Assembly (NCBI RefSeq): GCF_014648875.1
Contig: NZ_BMRY01000003.1
Span: 310,001 to 374,000 of the forward strand
Length of the DNA: 64,000 nt
Source: Streptomyces parvus
GTDB lineage: Bacteria; Actinomycetota; Actinomycetes; Streptomycetales; Streptomycetaceae
Direction of reading: 5' to 3'
Both the position numbers and the translations under genes were made by a program. Positions 33,255 to 40,795 of this stretch are shown in pieces. The notes beneath the pieces are model-generated. The model made no database searches and was not told the DNA's origin. It was given only the letters and a program-made list of their open reading frames with translations. The stretch's first letter is position 1, and each line of letters opens with the position of its first letter.

Positions 33255-33580
33255 GACGCCACCCCCACACCCGCCACGAGTGTCGGGATCTCGGCGTAGC
33301 CGACCAGGCGCAGCCGGACCCCCGTGAACACGGCGTGAGCGTCCAGGACGCGGGTGGTGCCCCGGCTCTGAACCTTGTGAACAACGGCCCAGGGGTCGAT
33401 GCCCAGGGCCTCACGCCACGCCTCGAACGCGGCCAGGTCGTTGTGCGCCGACAGCTCCACCTGGTCGGGGAAGATGGTGGAGACGTGGACGTCGACGGCC
33501 GGCAGCTCCGGGAATCGGGCAATCAGGGACGCCAGGACCGTGACCGCAGCGGACAGCCCGCTCATCTTCGGCGCGCTCAT
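33251..33580 (-). CDS. Small AICE protein, unknown
   Basis: 109-aa acidic protein (LIARFPELPAVDVHVSTIFPDQVELSAHNDLAAFEAWREALGIDP) with alternating strands and helices and no recognised motif. Both ends overlap neighbours by 4 bp. Found in the conserved coupled chain upstream of the SpdB-like gene. The start at 33580 fits the overlap; upstream in-frame sequence is a shadow. Confidence 0.75.
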   Translation of the reverse strand: MSAPKMSGLSAAVTVLASLIARFPELPAVDVHVSTIFPDQVELSAHNDLAAFEAWREALGIDPWAVVHKVQSRGTTRVLDAHAVFTGVRLRLVGYAEIPTLVAGVGVAS

Positions 33581-33876
33581 GCCGCACCGCCCGACGACGT
33601 CACCGCGGAACGGTCGGCCACCGGGCGGACGGGGATCTTGGCGAACAGCCGCCGCCGGGGTGCGGGGGTGGCGTCCCACTTCCACTCGGCCCCGTCCCGG
33701 GCCGCGAAGCCCAGAGCGGCCAGGACCGCCTCGCGCTCGGGGACGGTCGGGACGGGCTCGGCGCGGTGGAAGCCGTGGACCGGCCACTCTCGCGGCTCGT
33801 AGCCGGTCAGGACGAACAGCTTCCAGGTCCCGGACGCGTCCAGGACCATGCGGGCCTCGGGCAGCAGCGCCATCAC
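33577..33876 (-). CDS. DUF6303-like small AICE protein
   Basis: 99-aa protein with GTWKLFVLTGYEPREWPVHGF and PTVPEREAVLAALGFAARDGAEWKW, a pattern I associate with the DUF6303 family found in Streptomyces mobile elements. Function unknown. GTG 33876 overlaps the upstream stop by 4 bp and is followed directly by ATG, either of which could serve as start. Confidence 0.75.
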   Translation of the reverse strand: MMALLPEARMVLDASGTWKLFVLTGYEPREWPVHGFHRAEPVPTVPEREAVLAALGFAARDGAEWKWDATPAPRRRLFAKIPVRPVADRSAVTSSGGAA

Positions 33877-34130
33877 GCCACCTCCCCAGCGGCGGTGTTC
33901 GCCAGGGCTCGGCGGGCGGCCAGCACCCGCCGACGTGCCCGACGGATACGCCGCTCGTCCAGCTCCGTCGGCGTGCGGTCGATGGTCATGATCTGCGCGT
34001 CCAGCAGGTCGACGTCCGCCAGAATGGCGGGCATCTCCGTCTCGATCGCGTCCAGCTCCGCGTCCGACGGCTCACCGTCGAACGGGACAGCGGCCGTAAC
34101 GGCCGCCTGAAGTGCTGCGATGCTCTCCAT
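33873..34130 (-). CDS. DUF6284-like small AICE protein, first gene of coupled chain
   Basis: 85-aa, mostly helical protein (PSDAELDAIETEMPAILADVDLLDAQIMTIDRTPTELDERRIRRARRRVLAARRAL) resembling DUF6284 proteins of actinobacterial mobile elements. Function unknown. GAGGA precedes the ATG at 34130. It heads the chain of six genes whose starts and stops overlap by exactly 4 bp, transcribed away from the GntR gene. Confidence 0.78.
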   Translation of the reverse strand: MESIAALQAAVTAAVPFDGEPSDAELDAIETEMPAILADVDLLDAQIMTIDRTPTELDERRIRRARRRVLAARRALANTAAGEVA

Positions 34131-34724
34131 GGGTCTGTTCCTCTCAGACAGGAACGGCTCAACACGAACCCCCGGAGTTCCAGCTCCGGGGGTTCTCGCC
34201 GTTGGAACCAGCAACCCGGCTCCCCTCAGCCCCGCCCGTACAGCACCGCGTGAAGCGGACTGGACGGGCGGAGGAGGCAACCGGCGCGGCGATAGCCGCC
34301 GCGTTTCGGTGGAAGATGACCGGCCGCCCGCAGACCCCGCAGGACCTGACGCGTGAGGGTGGAACGGCGCTTCCCTGCCGGTCTTTCACGGGAGCGCCCG
34401 GATATGTAACTGCCTCACTTGATGACTCCTTCATGCCGCTGAACAGGGGATATGCACTGCAAGGGGGCCTCGCCCCCACTCTCCGGCCGTTGCTCGCGGT
34501 CGCCGGGCCACCTCGCCAGTCGGGCCGAAGCCCATTGCGTCCTACCTGGCCTTTAGCGGGATTGCAGCGTCCCCGCCCTCTGCGTTGGAGCAACCCAAAG
34601 AAGGCCCTCCCATGCTCGCTGTCCTAGGACTGTGAGGCACTGGTAAGACCATGGCGCACAGTCCCAGGACTGTCAACAGTCCTGGGACTGTGTTTCACTG
34701 GGACGCATCGAAGGGAGTTCGGCT
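34131..34724. promoter_or_regulatory. Divergent control region of the AICE
   Basis: 594 bp between the leftward coupled operon and the rightward GntR gene. It must hold both promoters. The right end carries the palindromic operator array. A minus-strand open frame (34159-34593, with CGVCGRPVIFHRN) is present, but it has no ribosome-binding site I can see and no convincing family, so I do not call it a gene. Confidence 0.6.
34621..34691. promoter_or_regulatory. Triple palindromic operator before the GntR gene
   Basis: Site A is GTCCTAGGACTGT (34621-34633). Sites B and C are ACAGTCCCAGGACTGT (34658-34673) and its exact reverse complement ACAGTCCTGGGACTGT (34676-34691), separated by 2 bp. All three share an AGTCC-N2/3-GGACT core, the form bound by GntR/HutC repressors. 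They lie 34-104 bp before the GTG of the regulator, so autoregulation is expected. Confidence 0.8.
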
Positions 34725-35531
34725 GTGGCACCCAAGTGGCGCGAACTGGCGGATCGGATCGCGCAGGAGATCAGGAACGGCGAGCGCGCACCCGGGGATC
34801 AGTTGCCCCAGATCAGAGAGCTTGTCGAGGCTGGTGAAGGCTCGAAGTCCACGGTCCACCAGGCATACAAGGCGCTTGAGGCTGAGGGACTCGTGACGTC
34901 CTCACGTGGGCACGGCACGGTCGTGCGCCCGCGTGCTCGCCTCAAGCGGCTCGGCATCGCCCGGTACGACAAGGCGAAGTGGCGCGACGGTGATGAGGTC
35001 GCGTTCATTGCTGACCGCGTGGCATCGGGGCGCGCGTACAAACGCAATGAGCAGACTCAGACAGTGAGCCGTACGGAAGCGACTGCCCTCGTAGCCGAAG
35101 GGCTCGGCGTCCCGGTTGGGTCCGGGGTGTACGCGCGGGCCCGGCTGGTGAAGGAAGGGACACAGCCCACCCACACCCTGACCAGCTACTACCGTCCCGA
35201 ACATGTCGAGGGCACTCGCATCGTCGATCCCGCACCGGGGCCCGCCGGCAGGGGCGGCGGGTACCGCGTCCTCTACGACGCCGGATACGAGATCGACCAC
35301 ATGAAAGAGGCGCTGTCCGCGCGCGTGCCGACGGCTGACGAGGTGAAGCTGCTACAGCTCCCCGTCGGCGAACCCGTGGTCGAACTGCACCGGACCACGT
35401 ACACGGCGGACGGCACAGTGGTTGAGTTCGCTGTGGGTGTCCATGCTGCCTCCCGCTTCGCGTGGGAGTACGAGTTCGAGGTTCCCGATTCCGCGCGTCA
35501 ACAGGGCAAAGACGAGGAAGGTTCGGCGTGA
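34725..35531 (+). CDS. GntR/HutC family repressor (KorSA-like)
   Basis: 268-aa transcription factor. The N-terminal winged helix (residues 1-70) reads WRELADRIAQEIRNGERAPGDQLPQIRELVEAGEGSKSTVHQAYKALEAEGLV; the C-terminal UTRA ligand domain spans about 95-250 (LGVPVGSGVYARARL, PVGEPVVELHRTTYTADGTVVEFA). In pSAM2 the GntR protein KorSA represses the activator of replication and transfer, so a role in keeping the element quiet is likely. GTG start, with AAGGGAG upstream. It is coupled by a 4-bp overlap to the YdcF-like gene. Confidence 0.92.
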   Translation: MAPKWRELADRIAQEIRNGERAPGDQLPQIRELVEAGEGSKSTVHQAYKALEAEGLVTSSRGHGTVVRPRARLKRLGIARYDKAKWRDGDEVAFIADRVASGRAYKRNEQTQTVSRTEATALVAEGLGVPVGSGVYARARLVKEGTQPTHTLTSYYRPEHVEGTRIVDPAPGPAGRGGGYRVLYDAGYEIDHMKEALSARVPTADEVKLLQLPVGEPVVELHRTTYTADGTVVEFAVGVHAASRFAWEYEFEVPDSARQQGKDEEGSA

Positions 35532-36193
35532 TCTCCGTACAGGACTGGGACGACACCCAGCTTCTCTGGGACTACCAGCAGATGCACCACGAACCGCGCC
35601 CCTGCTCGGTCGGCATCGGTCTGGGCAGTCATGACCTGGGGGTAGCTGACACGACGGTGAGTCTGTTCCGGCGCGGCATGATGCCGCTGATCGTGTTCAC
35701 GGGAGCGACCAGCCGGACCACTCGGGAACGCATGCCGCGCGGTGAAGCTGAGCACTACCGGGACCGTGCGGTCGAACTAGGCGTGCCGGCGGACGCCATC
35801 CTTGTGGAGCAGCACGCTCGCAACACCGGGCAGAACATCACCCTGTCCCGCTCGCTGCTCGAAGATCGCGGGATCGAGGTGTCCTCAGTGCTGTTGATCA
35901 GCAAGCCATACGAGGAACGGCGGGCCTACGCCACCGCCCGGAAGCTGTGGCCCGAAGTGGAGTTCGTCAGCGCTTCCACCCCGATGACGCTCCCCGAATA
36001 CGTCGACTCGATCAAGGATCCGCGCCTTGTCATCGACATGCTTGTGGGGTCGCTGCAACGGCTGTTGGTCTACCCGTCGCAGGGCTTCATGATCTCGCAA
36101 GACGTGCCGGGCGATGTGGCGCGGGCGTACGAGCGACTGGTGTCGCGCGGCTTTACGAGCCGTCTCGTTCCCGAGGACGTTGGGAGCGCGTGA
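35528..36193 (+). CDS. YdcF/ElyC-like DUF218 protein
   Basis: 221-aa protein of the DUF218 (YdcF/SanA/ElyC) fold: VGIGLGSHDLGVADTTVSLFRRG, VFTGATSRTTRERMPRGEAEHYRDRAVELGVPADAILVEQHARNTGQNITLSRSLLEDRGI, and VLLISKPYEERRAYATARKLWP. The EHARNTGQNI segment matches the family E-x-S/A-x-N-T-x-E-N motif. There is no membrane helix, so it is cytoplasmic like YdcF. The biochemical role is unsettled; nucleotide or SAM binding has been proposed for relatives. Coupled to the GntR gene and possible cargo or regulator partner at the right end of the element. Confidence 0.85.
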   Translation: MISVQDWDDTQLLWDYQQMHHEPRPCSVGIGLGSHDLGVADTTVSLFRRGMMPLIVFTGATSRTTRERMPRGEAEHYRDRAVELGVPADAILVEQHARNTGQNITLSRSLLEDRGIEVSSVLLISKPYEERRAYATARKLWPEVEFVSASTPMTLPEYVDSIKDPRLVIDMLVGSLQRLLVYPSQGFMISQDVPGDVARAYERLVSRGFTSRLVPEDVGSA

Positions 36194-36303
36194 CCCGCCT
36201 CGCGCCGCCCCTGCGGCCATCCTCCGGCCAACATGGGCGAGTGTGCGCGACGTAGTACGCCGAAGACGCAGGTCATGGCCCATCTGCTCGCGTGAAACCG
36301 GCT

Positions 36304-36364
36304 GGTCTTGAAAACCGTCGTGGCAGCGATGTCACCGTGGGTTCAAATCCCACACCCACCGCAG
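36304..36364. repeat. attR: right copy of the 61-bp attachment repeat
   Basis: Identical to 24574-24634. It holds only the anticodon-loop-to-3' part of tRNA-Ser and lacks the 5' half, so it is not a second tRNA gene. Sequence match stops one base outside on both sides (C/T before, C/G after). Confidence 0.95.
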
Positions 36365-36370
36365 GCGAGA

Positions 36371-36401
36371 GGCCCCCGACCAGTACGTATGGTCGGGGGC
36401 C
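36371..36401 (+). terminator. Displaced original terminator of tRNA-Ser
   Basis: 12-bp perfect hairpin (36371-36382 and 36390-36401) with a 7-nt loop, 7 bp past attR. Before integration it would have stood directly behind the tRNA 3' end. Confidence 0.7.
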
Positions 36402-36510
36402 CTTCGCGTCACAGCGGGAGGCGGCACCAGGGCGTGTGTCGGAAGTGCTTCAGGTTGGCTGCTGTGAGTGCGCGGGGGCGGAGATACCGGGGCACGGGCT
36501 GTCGGCCGAC

Positions 36511-36813
36511 TCAGAGATGATGGTTCCAGTCACTGAGCCTGATCCTCACCTGCCTGTTGTGCTCGGTGTGCCAGATGACCTCGCCACTGACCTGAGCCCC
36601 CAGCGCTGGAAGACGTGCATGGTGTGGCATGGACCCGATGTCTGCCATCCCGAGCGCGTTCGGCGCACCGTCGATGCGAATGAAGACCCCAAAGGGTCGG
36701 CAGATGGTGACCTGGCCCGTGATGTGAGTGCCCACGGGGAGAGCATCCTTGGTTGCTGACCACTCTCGGCAGACCTCGTCGGAGGGGCCATCGGGCCTGG
36801 CGTACTCGGTCAC
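36511..36813 (-). CDS. S1-domain RNA-binding protein, small
   Basis: 100-aa protein consisting of one S1/OB domain: VGTHITGQVTICRPFGVFIRIDGAPNALGMADIGSM followed by LGAQVSGEVIWHTEHNRQVRIRLSDWN. The G-x-V-x-x-I-x-x-F-G-V-F core is clear. A 25-residue acidic N-terminal extension precedes it. Likely RNA binding in the cytoplasm; partner unknown. GTG start. It lies just outside the right end of the AICE. Confidence 0.75.
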   Translation of the reverse strand: MTEYARPDGPSDEVCREWSATKDALPVGTHITGQVTICRPFGVFIRIDGAPNALGMADIGSMPHHARLPALGAQVSGEVIWHTEHNRQVRIRLSDWNHHL

Positions 36814-37377
36814 GAGTCCATCGTGTCAGGGGGACCCTTCGACCTCAATGAAGCATGCCCTGTGGAGGAGTTGGCGGGTCGGAGAACGGTGGGTCGGCCA
36901 TACGTCGTCCAGCGGCCAGGGGCAGGCGGTCCCCGGGGCTCAGCAGGCGTCGCCGATCCAGTCCTCGTTGGTGCGGTGGCGGTTCAGCCCCACGGACTCG
37001 AACTCGTCCTAGCCCACACCCCTTTGTGCGCCGAGCCGCCTCAGAGTGTGCGAGACAGGGCTGACCGCCCGCGAGAGATCCTGCTTCGTCGGCTCGTCCA
37101 GCGGGCCCAGCGTGAGCGATCCGACGGCCCAGACGGCGGCTCGTTGCCTGCCGGCTACCCCGAAGTGCTCGGCCTCCACATGGGCGATGGGGTCTACCCC
37201 ACCTCGCGCCTTCCCTCCACCGACTGGGGGTTCCGTTCTGGCGGATACACGAGAAGCGTCCCTCTTCGGAGCTGTCGGGCTGCTTGGCGGGCCCGTACCG
37301 GGGCATCAGCCCGGTGACGCGATCGGTAAGGCGTCGTGAGGTGTCCGGCGTGCGTCGCCGGGTGGGAGTGAGGAGAC
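36814..37377. pseudogene. Probable decayed minus-strand coding sequence
   Basis: 564 bp with no intact gene. On the minus strand, protein-like sequence is broken across frames: PIAHVEAEHFGVAGRQRAAV through LDEPTKQDLSRAVSPVSHTL ends at a stop at 37009, and EFESVGLNRHRTNEDWIGDAC continues in the same frame right after that stop, to TGA. Further upstream, LVYPPERNPQSVEGRREVG lies in another frame. This fits a gene ruined by a stop and frameshifts, near a recombination end point. Family not identified. Confidence 0.4.
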
Positions 37378-37731
37378 GTGGCTGTGGGCGATGTATGGGC
37401 GTTCGGGCGGGACAGTGGCTTCGTCGCGGGGCAGGTGCTCGTGGGCTTCGACGTGGAGTCCGCCGACGGGGTCATCGGGCATGTGGAGCGCCTGGAGGAC
37501 GAGCCCGGCAAGCAGCACCTGGTGGTCGACACCGGGGTGTGGAAGTTCGGCAGGAGCGTGCTGATTCCGGCCGGGGCGGTGACCGTCGTGGATGGTGAGG
37601 AGCGGAAGGTGAAGGTCGCGGCGTCCCGGGAGGAGATCAAGTCGGCTCCCCGGTTCACCACCGACAGTGAGACGACCGACCATGGATATCTGGCCGAGGT
37701 CGGGGCGTACTACGTCTCCCTGCGGGGCTGA
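37378..37731 (+). CDS. PRC-barrel domain protein
   Basis: 117-aa protein with one PRC-barrel: GQVLVGFDVESADGVIGHVERL, HLVVDTGVWKFGRSVLIPAGAVTVVDGEERKVKV and a C-terminal helix with REEIKSAP, the photosynthetic-reaction-centre H-subunit fold found in many Streptomyces stress and RNA-related proteins. The C-terminus ends HGYLAEVGAYY. Function unknown. GTG 37378 is preceded by GAGGAG. It ends before a strong bidirectional terminator. Confidence 0.85.
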   Translation: MAVGDVWAFGRDSGFVAGQVLVGFDVESADGVIGHVERLEDEPGKQHLVVDTGVWKFGRSVLIPAGAVTVVDGEERKVKVAASREEIKSAPRFTTDSETTDHGYLAEVGAYYVSLRG

Positions 37732-37749
37732 GCCGGCCAGGAGAACTCA

Positions 37750-37795
37750 GCGGTGCGGCCCCCTCCTCCGACCTCGGAGGAGGGGGCCGCACCGC
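37750..37795. terminator. Strong bidirectional terminator
   Basis: 22-bp perfect inverted repeat (37750-37771, 37774-37795) between the convergent PRC-barrel and sugar-oxidation genes. Confidence 0.85.
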
Positions 37796-37822
37796 TTCGC
37801 GGTCCCGTGAAGGACCCGCGCA

Positions 37823-40795
37823 TCAGAGCCGTTCGATCCAGATGTTCCGGAACCTCGGGTTCTCGCCCGGGTCCCCATGGTCCTGCAGTTTTATGTGGCC
37901 CGGTGCCGGGCCCTCGGGGCGGCCCGCCCCCGTCGGGCCCGCGATGGCGACGTTCTTGTGGACCACCTTCCCGTTCCACCGGAGGGTCACCCGCGCGTCC
38001 TCCACCTTCTTGCCGTCGCTGTCGAAGCGCGCCGCCCGGAACTCGATGTCGTAGCTCTGCCAGGTGCCGGACGGCTTCGCCGCGTTGGTGTCCGGGGCCT
38101 TGCGCAGGTAGATCGAGCCGGCGTCGTTCGTGGCCGGTGTGTCGACTCCGAAGGACTCCAGGATCTGGAGCTCGTACCGCTCCTGGATGTAGACCCCGCT
38201 GTTGCCCCGGGCCTGTCCGGTGACGTCCGGCGGGTAGTGGGGCTGGTACCACTCGGCGTGCATCCGGAAGTCGCCGTACTTCTCCTTCGTACGGATGTCA
38301 CCGCCGAAGGATTCCATGGAGCCGTCCTCCGCCACCGGCCACTTCGCCGGGCCGCCGTCGTTCGACTCCCAGGCGTCCAGGTCCGTGCCGTCGAAGAGCG
38401 CTGTCCGCTTCGTCGGGGTGACGGTCAGGTTGTCGAGGTTCACATGGCCGTCGTCCTCGGGCTCGTAGGCGTACGTGATCGTGTTCGCGCCCTTCCGCAG
38501 GGGCACCGATTCGGTGTGGGTCGCCCACTTGTTCCAGGCGACGGTGGAGTTCAGCCAGATCTGTTTGTAGCGCTCGCCGTTGACGTACAGGGTCATGGAG
38601 CGGGGCGTGGGCTGCGGGTCGGCGTTCTGGCCGTTCGCGTAGCGGAGCGCGACGTCGTGCTTCCCCTTCTTGTCGGCGCGTACGGCGAAGGTGGTGCGGG
38701 AGCCCGGCTCCCAGTTGTTGTCGATGAAGCCGGTACCGGAGTAGCCGGAGTGGTTGTCGTTGAACTTGGTGCCGCCGGACAGGGACGCGGACTCCGCCTC
38801 GTACACCGGCGGCGGCTTCGACCCGTCGGGCAGCGTGTTCAGGCTGTACCACGCCTCGGTGCTCCACAGCTCCGCCCCGGACTCCGCGGCGAAGGGGCGC
38901 GGGGACTGGACGTGCACCACGTGGCCGGGGCGGAGGCCGTCCATCTTCAGCGTCACGGTTTTACGGTCCTCGGAGAGCGCCGCCGACGTGACGTCGAGGG
39001 TCTCCTCGTCGGCCTTCGGGCCGCCGTATCGCGGGGTCGCCACGTAACGCCACTGCTGGGCTTCGTACTTGGACGCCAGGTCCTCGGCGGTCTCTGCGGA
39101 CAGCGGCTGCGTGTACTCGATCTCGAAGCCGCCGTCGACCGCCCGCATGGCGCGCATGTCGAAGGCCTCGTCGCCGGTGAGCGTGAGCTTCTGGAGGCCG
39201 AACTTGAGCTTGCCCTCCTGGCCCCAGTTCCCCGCGTCGCCGATGCCGCCGGCGTAGATCGCCCCGTCCGGGCCGAGGCTGATCCGGTTGACGCCGGCCT
39301 CCAGGCCCTGCGTCATCCGGAACACCGCGCCCTGGTACTCGCCCCCGACCTTCTCCAGGTAGGCCCGCTGGAGGCCGCCGTAGGTCACGTCGCCGAAGAC
39401 CATCTGCCCGGCGAAGGGGCCCTTGGGCAGGAGGAGCGGGTTGCTCGGCGAGTTGGAGATCTCGCCGTGCGGCAGCCAGAGCACGGGCTCGGTCACCGGC
39501 TGGTCGTCGTAGACGCCGTCCGGGTTGGTGTGGTGGTTGTAGAAGGCGCCCTGTTTGATGCGGACCAGCTTCGACGTCGGCACGTACGCGCCCTGGTTGT
39601 CGGTGGCGAAGATCTCGCCCTCCGGTCCCCAGCCGAGGCCGTTCGGGGTGCGCAGGCCCCCGGCGACGTACGACACCTTGCCGGTCTTCTTGTTGATCTT
39701 GAGGGTGGAGCCGCGGTTGGGCACGTTCTGCGGGTCCTGGGTCGCGCCCCCGGGCACCATGGCGATGCCCGTACTGACGTAGAAGTGCCCCTTCTCGTAC
39801 AGCAGTCCGAACGCGAACTCGTGGTAGTTGCCGCCGAACGGCCAGGTCGCGATCTGGCGGTACTCGTCGGTGACCTCGTCGCCGTCCTCGTCGACCAGCG
39901 CGGTCAGGCCGTCCTTCTCGGAGACGTAGATCGTGCCGTCGACGTACTTGAGGCCCATCGGCTCCAGCAGGTCCTCGGCGACCAGCTTCTTGGTCACCTT
40001 CGACGGGTCGGTGTTCCCGGTGACGTTGTCGAGCAGATACACCTGCCCGAGCTCGCTCTCCCTGCTGCCGCCCCAGGTGCTGACGGCCAGCCGGCCGTCC
40101 GGCAGCCAGTCCATGCCGGTGACCTGCGGTTCGAAACCGTCGGGGCGCAGGTCCGTCAGGGTGTAGTCGGGGTGTACCCCGGCCAGCGGCAGGCCGTCGC
40201 CCGGTGACTCGTCGATGCCCTCGCACAGCTTGCGGCCCGGCGATGTGACCCGGGTGACGTCGGCGTCGGTGCTCAGCACCGAGGTGGGGACGACGGTGTA
40301 CGCGTCCGTTCCCGGCGGCCGCCATTCCAGCAGGAGGCGCTGGTCGTACTCGCCGTCCCAGTGGTCGATGCGCAGCGCGTGGTGGCCCTCGGTCAGCTCG
40401 GCCGAGCCCTCCTTGGGCTGGGCGCCGTGCTTGCCCCCGTTGTCGATGATCTGCGTGCCGTCGATGATCAGCCGGGATCCGTCGTCGCTGGTGATGCGGA
40501 AGTCGTACGTCCCCGCCGACTCGACGTTCAGGTACGCGGTGACCTCGGTGACGAACTTGCCGCCCAGCCCGAAGTCATCGGCGGTGGTCCAGTCGATCGT
40601 CGGCTTCAACTCGTCGACGTTGGGCGTCTGTCCGGGCTTGAGCGTGCAGAAGTCCTCCAGCGCCATCTGTACGTCGAAGACCCGCATGGTCACGCCGGGT
40701 TCCTGGGGCGGTATGTCGGGGGGCTGGGCGGCGGCCTGTCCTTGGACGAGGGTGGAGAGGAACACGGCTGAGACGAGTACGGCGAATCGCCGCAT
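37823..40795 (-). CDS. Secreted PA14 - sugar dehydrogenase propeller - CBM - DUF1080 fusion
   Basis: 990-aa exported protein. Signal peptide at residues 1-23 (ends GQAAA). A PA14 domain follows (about 33-165, TAYLNVESAGTYDFRITSDDGSRLIIDG), then a beta-propeller like PQQ-type glucose/sorbosone dehydrogenases (about 205-545; GGLRTPNGLGWGPEGEIFATDNQG). A linker, a CBM6/35-like carbohydrate-binding domain (about 660-795, VYEAESASLSGG) and a DUF1080 3-keto-glycoside hydrolase-like domain (about 800-990, LFDGTDLDAWESNDGGPAKW) complete it. It probably oxidises and cleaves plant or microbial glycosides outside the cell. The propeller lacks an obvious complete PQQ site that I can name. LacI-like sites lie upstream. 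Confidence 0.88.
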   Translation of the reverse strand: MRRFAVLVSAVFLSTLVQGQAAAQPPDIPPQEPGVTMRVFDVQMALEDFCTLKPGQTPNVDELKPTIDWTTADDFGLGGKFVTEVTAYLNVESAGTYDFRITSDDGSRLIIDGTQIIDNGGKHGAQPKEGSAELTEGHHALRIDHWDGEYDQRLLLEWRPPGTDAYTVVPTSVLSTDADVTRVTSPGRKLCEGIDESPGDGLPLAGVHPDYTLTDLRPDGFEPQVTGMDWLPDGRLAVSTWGGSRESELGQVYLLDNVTGNTDPSKVTKKLVAEDLLEPMGLKYVDGTIYVSEKDGLTALVDEDGDEVTDEYRQIATWPFGGNYHEFAFGLLYEKGHFYVSTGIAMVPGGATQDPQNVPNRGSTLKINKKTGKVSYVAGGLRTPNGLGWGPEGEIFATDNQGAYVPTSKLVRIKQGAFYNHHTNPDGVYDDQPVTEPVLWLPHGEISNSPSNPLLLPKGPFAGQMVFGDVTYGGLQRAYLEKVGGEYQGAVFRMTQGLEAGVNRISLGPDGAIYAGGIGDAGNWGQEGKLKFGLQKLTLTGDEAFDMRAMRAVDGGFEIEYTQPLSAETAEDLASKYEAQQWRYVATPRYGGPKADEETLDVTSAALSEDRKTVTLKMDGLRPGHVVHVQSPRPFAAESGAELWSTEAWYSLNTLPDGSKPPPVYEAESASLSGGTKFNDNHSGYSGTGFIDNNWEPGSRTTFAVRADKKGKHDVALRYANGQNADPQPTPRSMTLYVNGERYKQIWLNSTVAWNKWATHTESVPLRKGANTITYAYEPEDDGHVNLDNLTVTPTKRTALFDGTDLDAWESNDGGPAKWPVAEDGSMESFGGDIRTKEKYGDFRMHAEWYQPHYPPDVTGQARGNSGVYIQERYELQILESFGVDTPATNDAGSIYLRKAPDTNAAKPSGTWQSYDIEFRAARFDSDGKKVEDARVTLRWNGKVVHKNVAIAGPTGAGRPEGPAPGHIKLQDHGDPGENPRFRNIWIERL

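Larger units (their letters stand above)
24574..36364. mobile_element. Actinomycete integrative and conjugative element (AICE) in tRNA-Ser
   Basis: Element of 11.7 kb bounded by perfect 61-bp direct repeats. It contains integrase and excisionase next to the left end, replication genes (DUF3631 ATPase, Prim-Pol), an FtsK-like single-protein DNA translocase, a DUF2637/SpdB-like spreading protein, small coupled genes, and a GntR regulator with operators. This is the module set of pSAM2-like AICEs, which replicate autonomously and transfer double-stranded DNA. All modules look intact, so it may be able to excise. I see no antibiotic-resistance or other obvious cargo, except perhaps the YdcF-like gene. 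Confidence 0.93.

Noticed and set aside
34159..34593. Minus-strand gene with CGVCGRP motif in the AICE control region
   Set aside because: No ribosome-binding site at any usable start, a translation rich in random Arg/Gly/Ser, and location in the divergent promoter region. A short real gene from about 34434 cannot be fully excluded.
36304..36360. Possible second tRNA-Ser gene
   Set aside because: Only the 3' part from the anticodon loop on is present. The 5' acceptor and D arms are missing, so it is an attachment repeat.
36292..36759. Plus-strand open frame starting in attR
   Set aside because: Its start reads through the tRNA 3' fragment (ENRRGSDVTVGSNPTPT) and the rest is antisense to the S1-domain gene.
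36823..37317. 164-codon plus-strand gene right of the AICE
   Set aside because: Translation lacks motifs and third-position GC is not distinctive. The minus strand shows better, though broken, protein-like segments.
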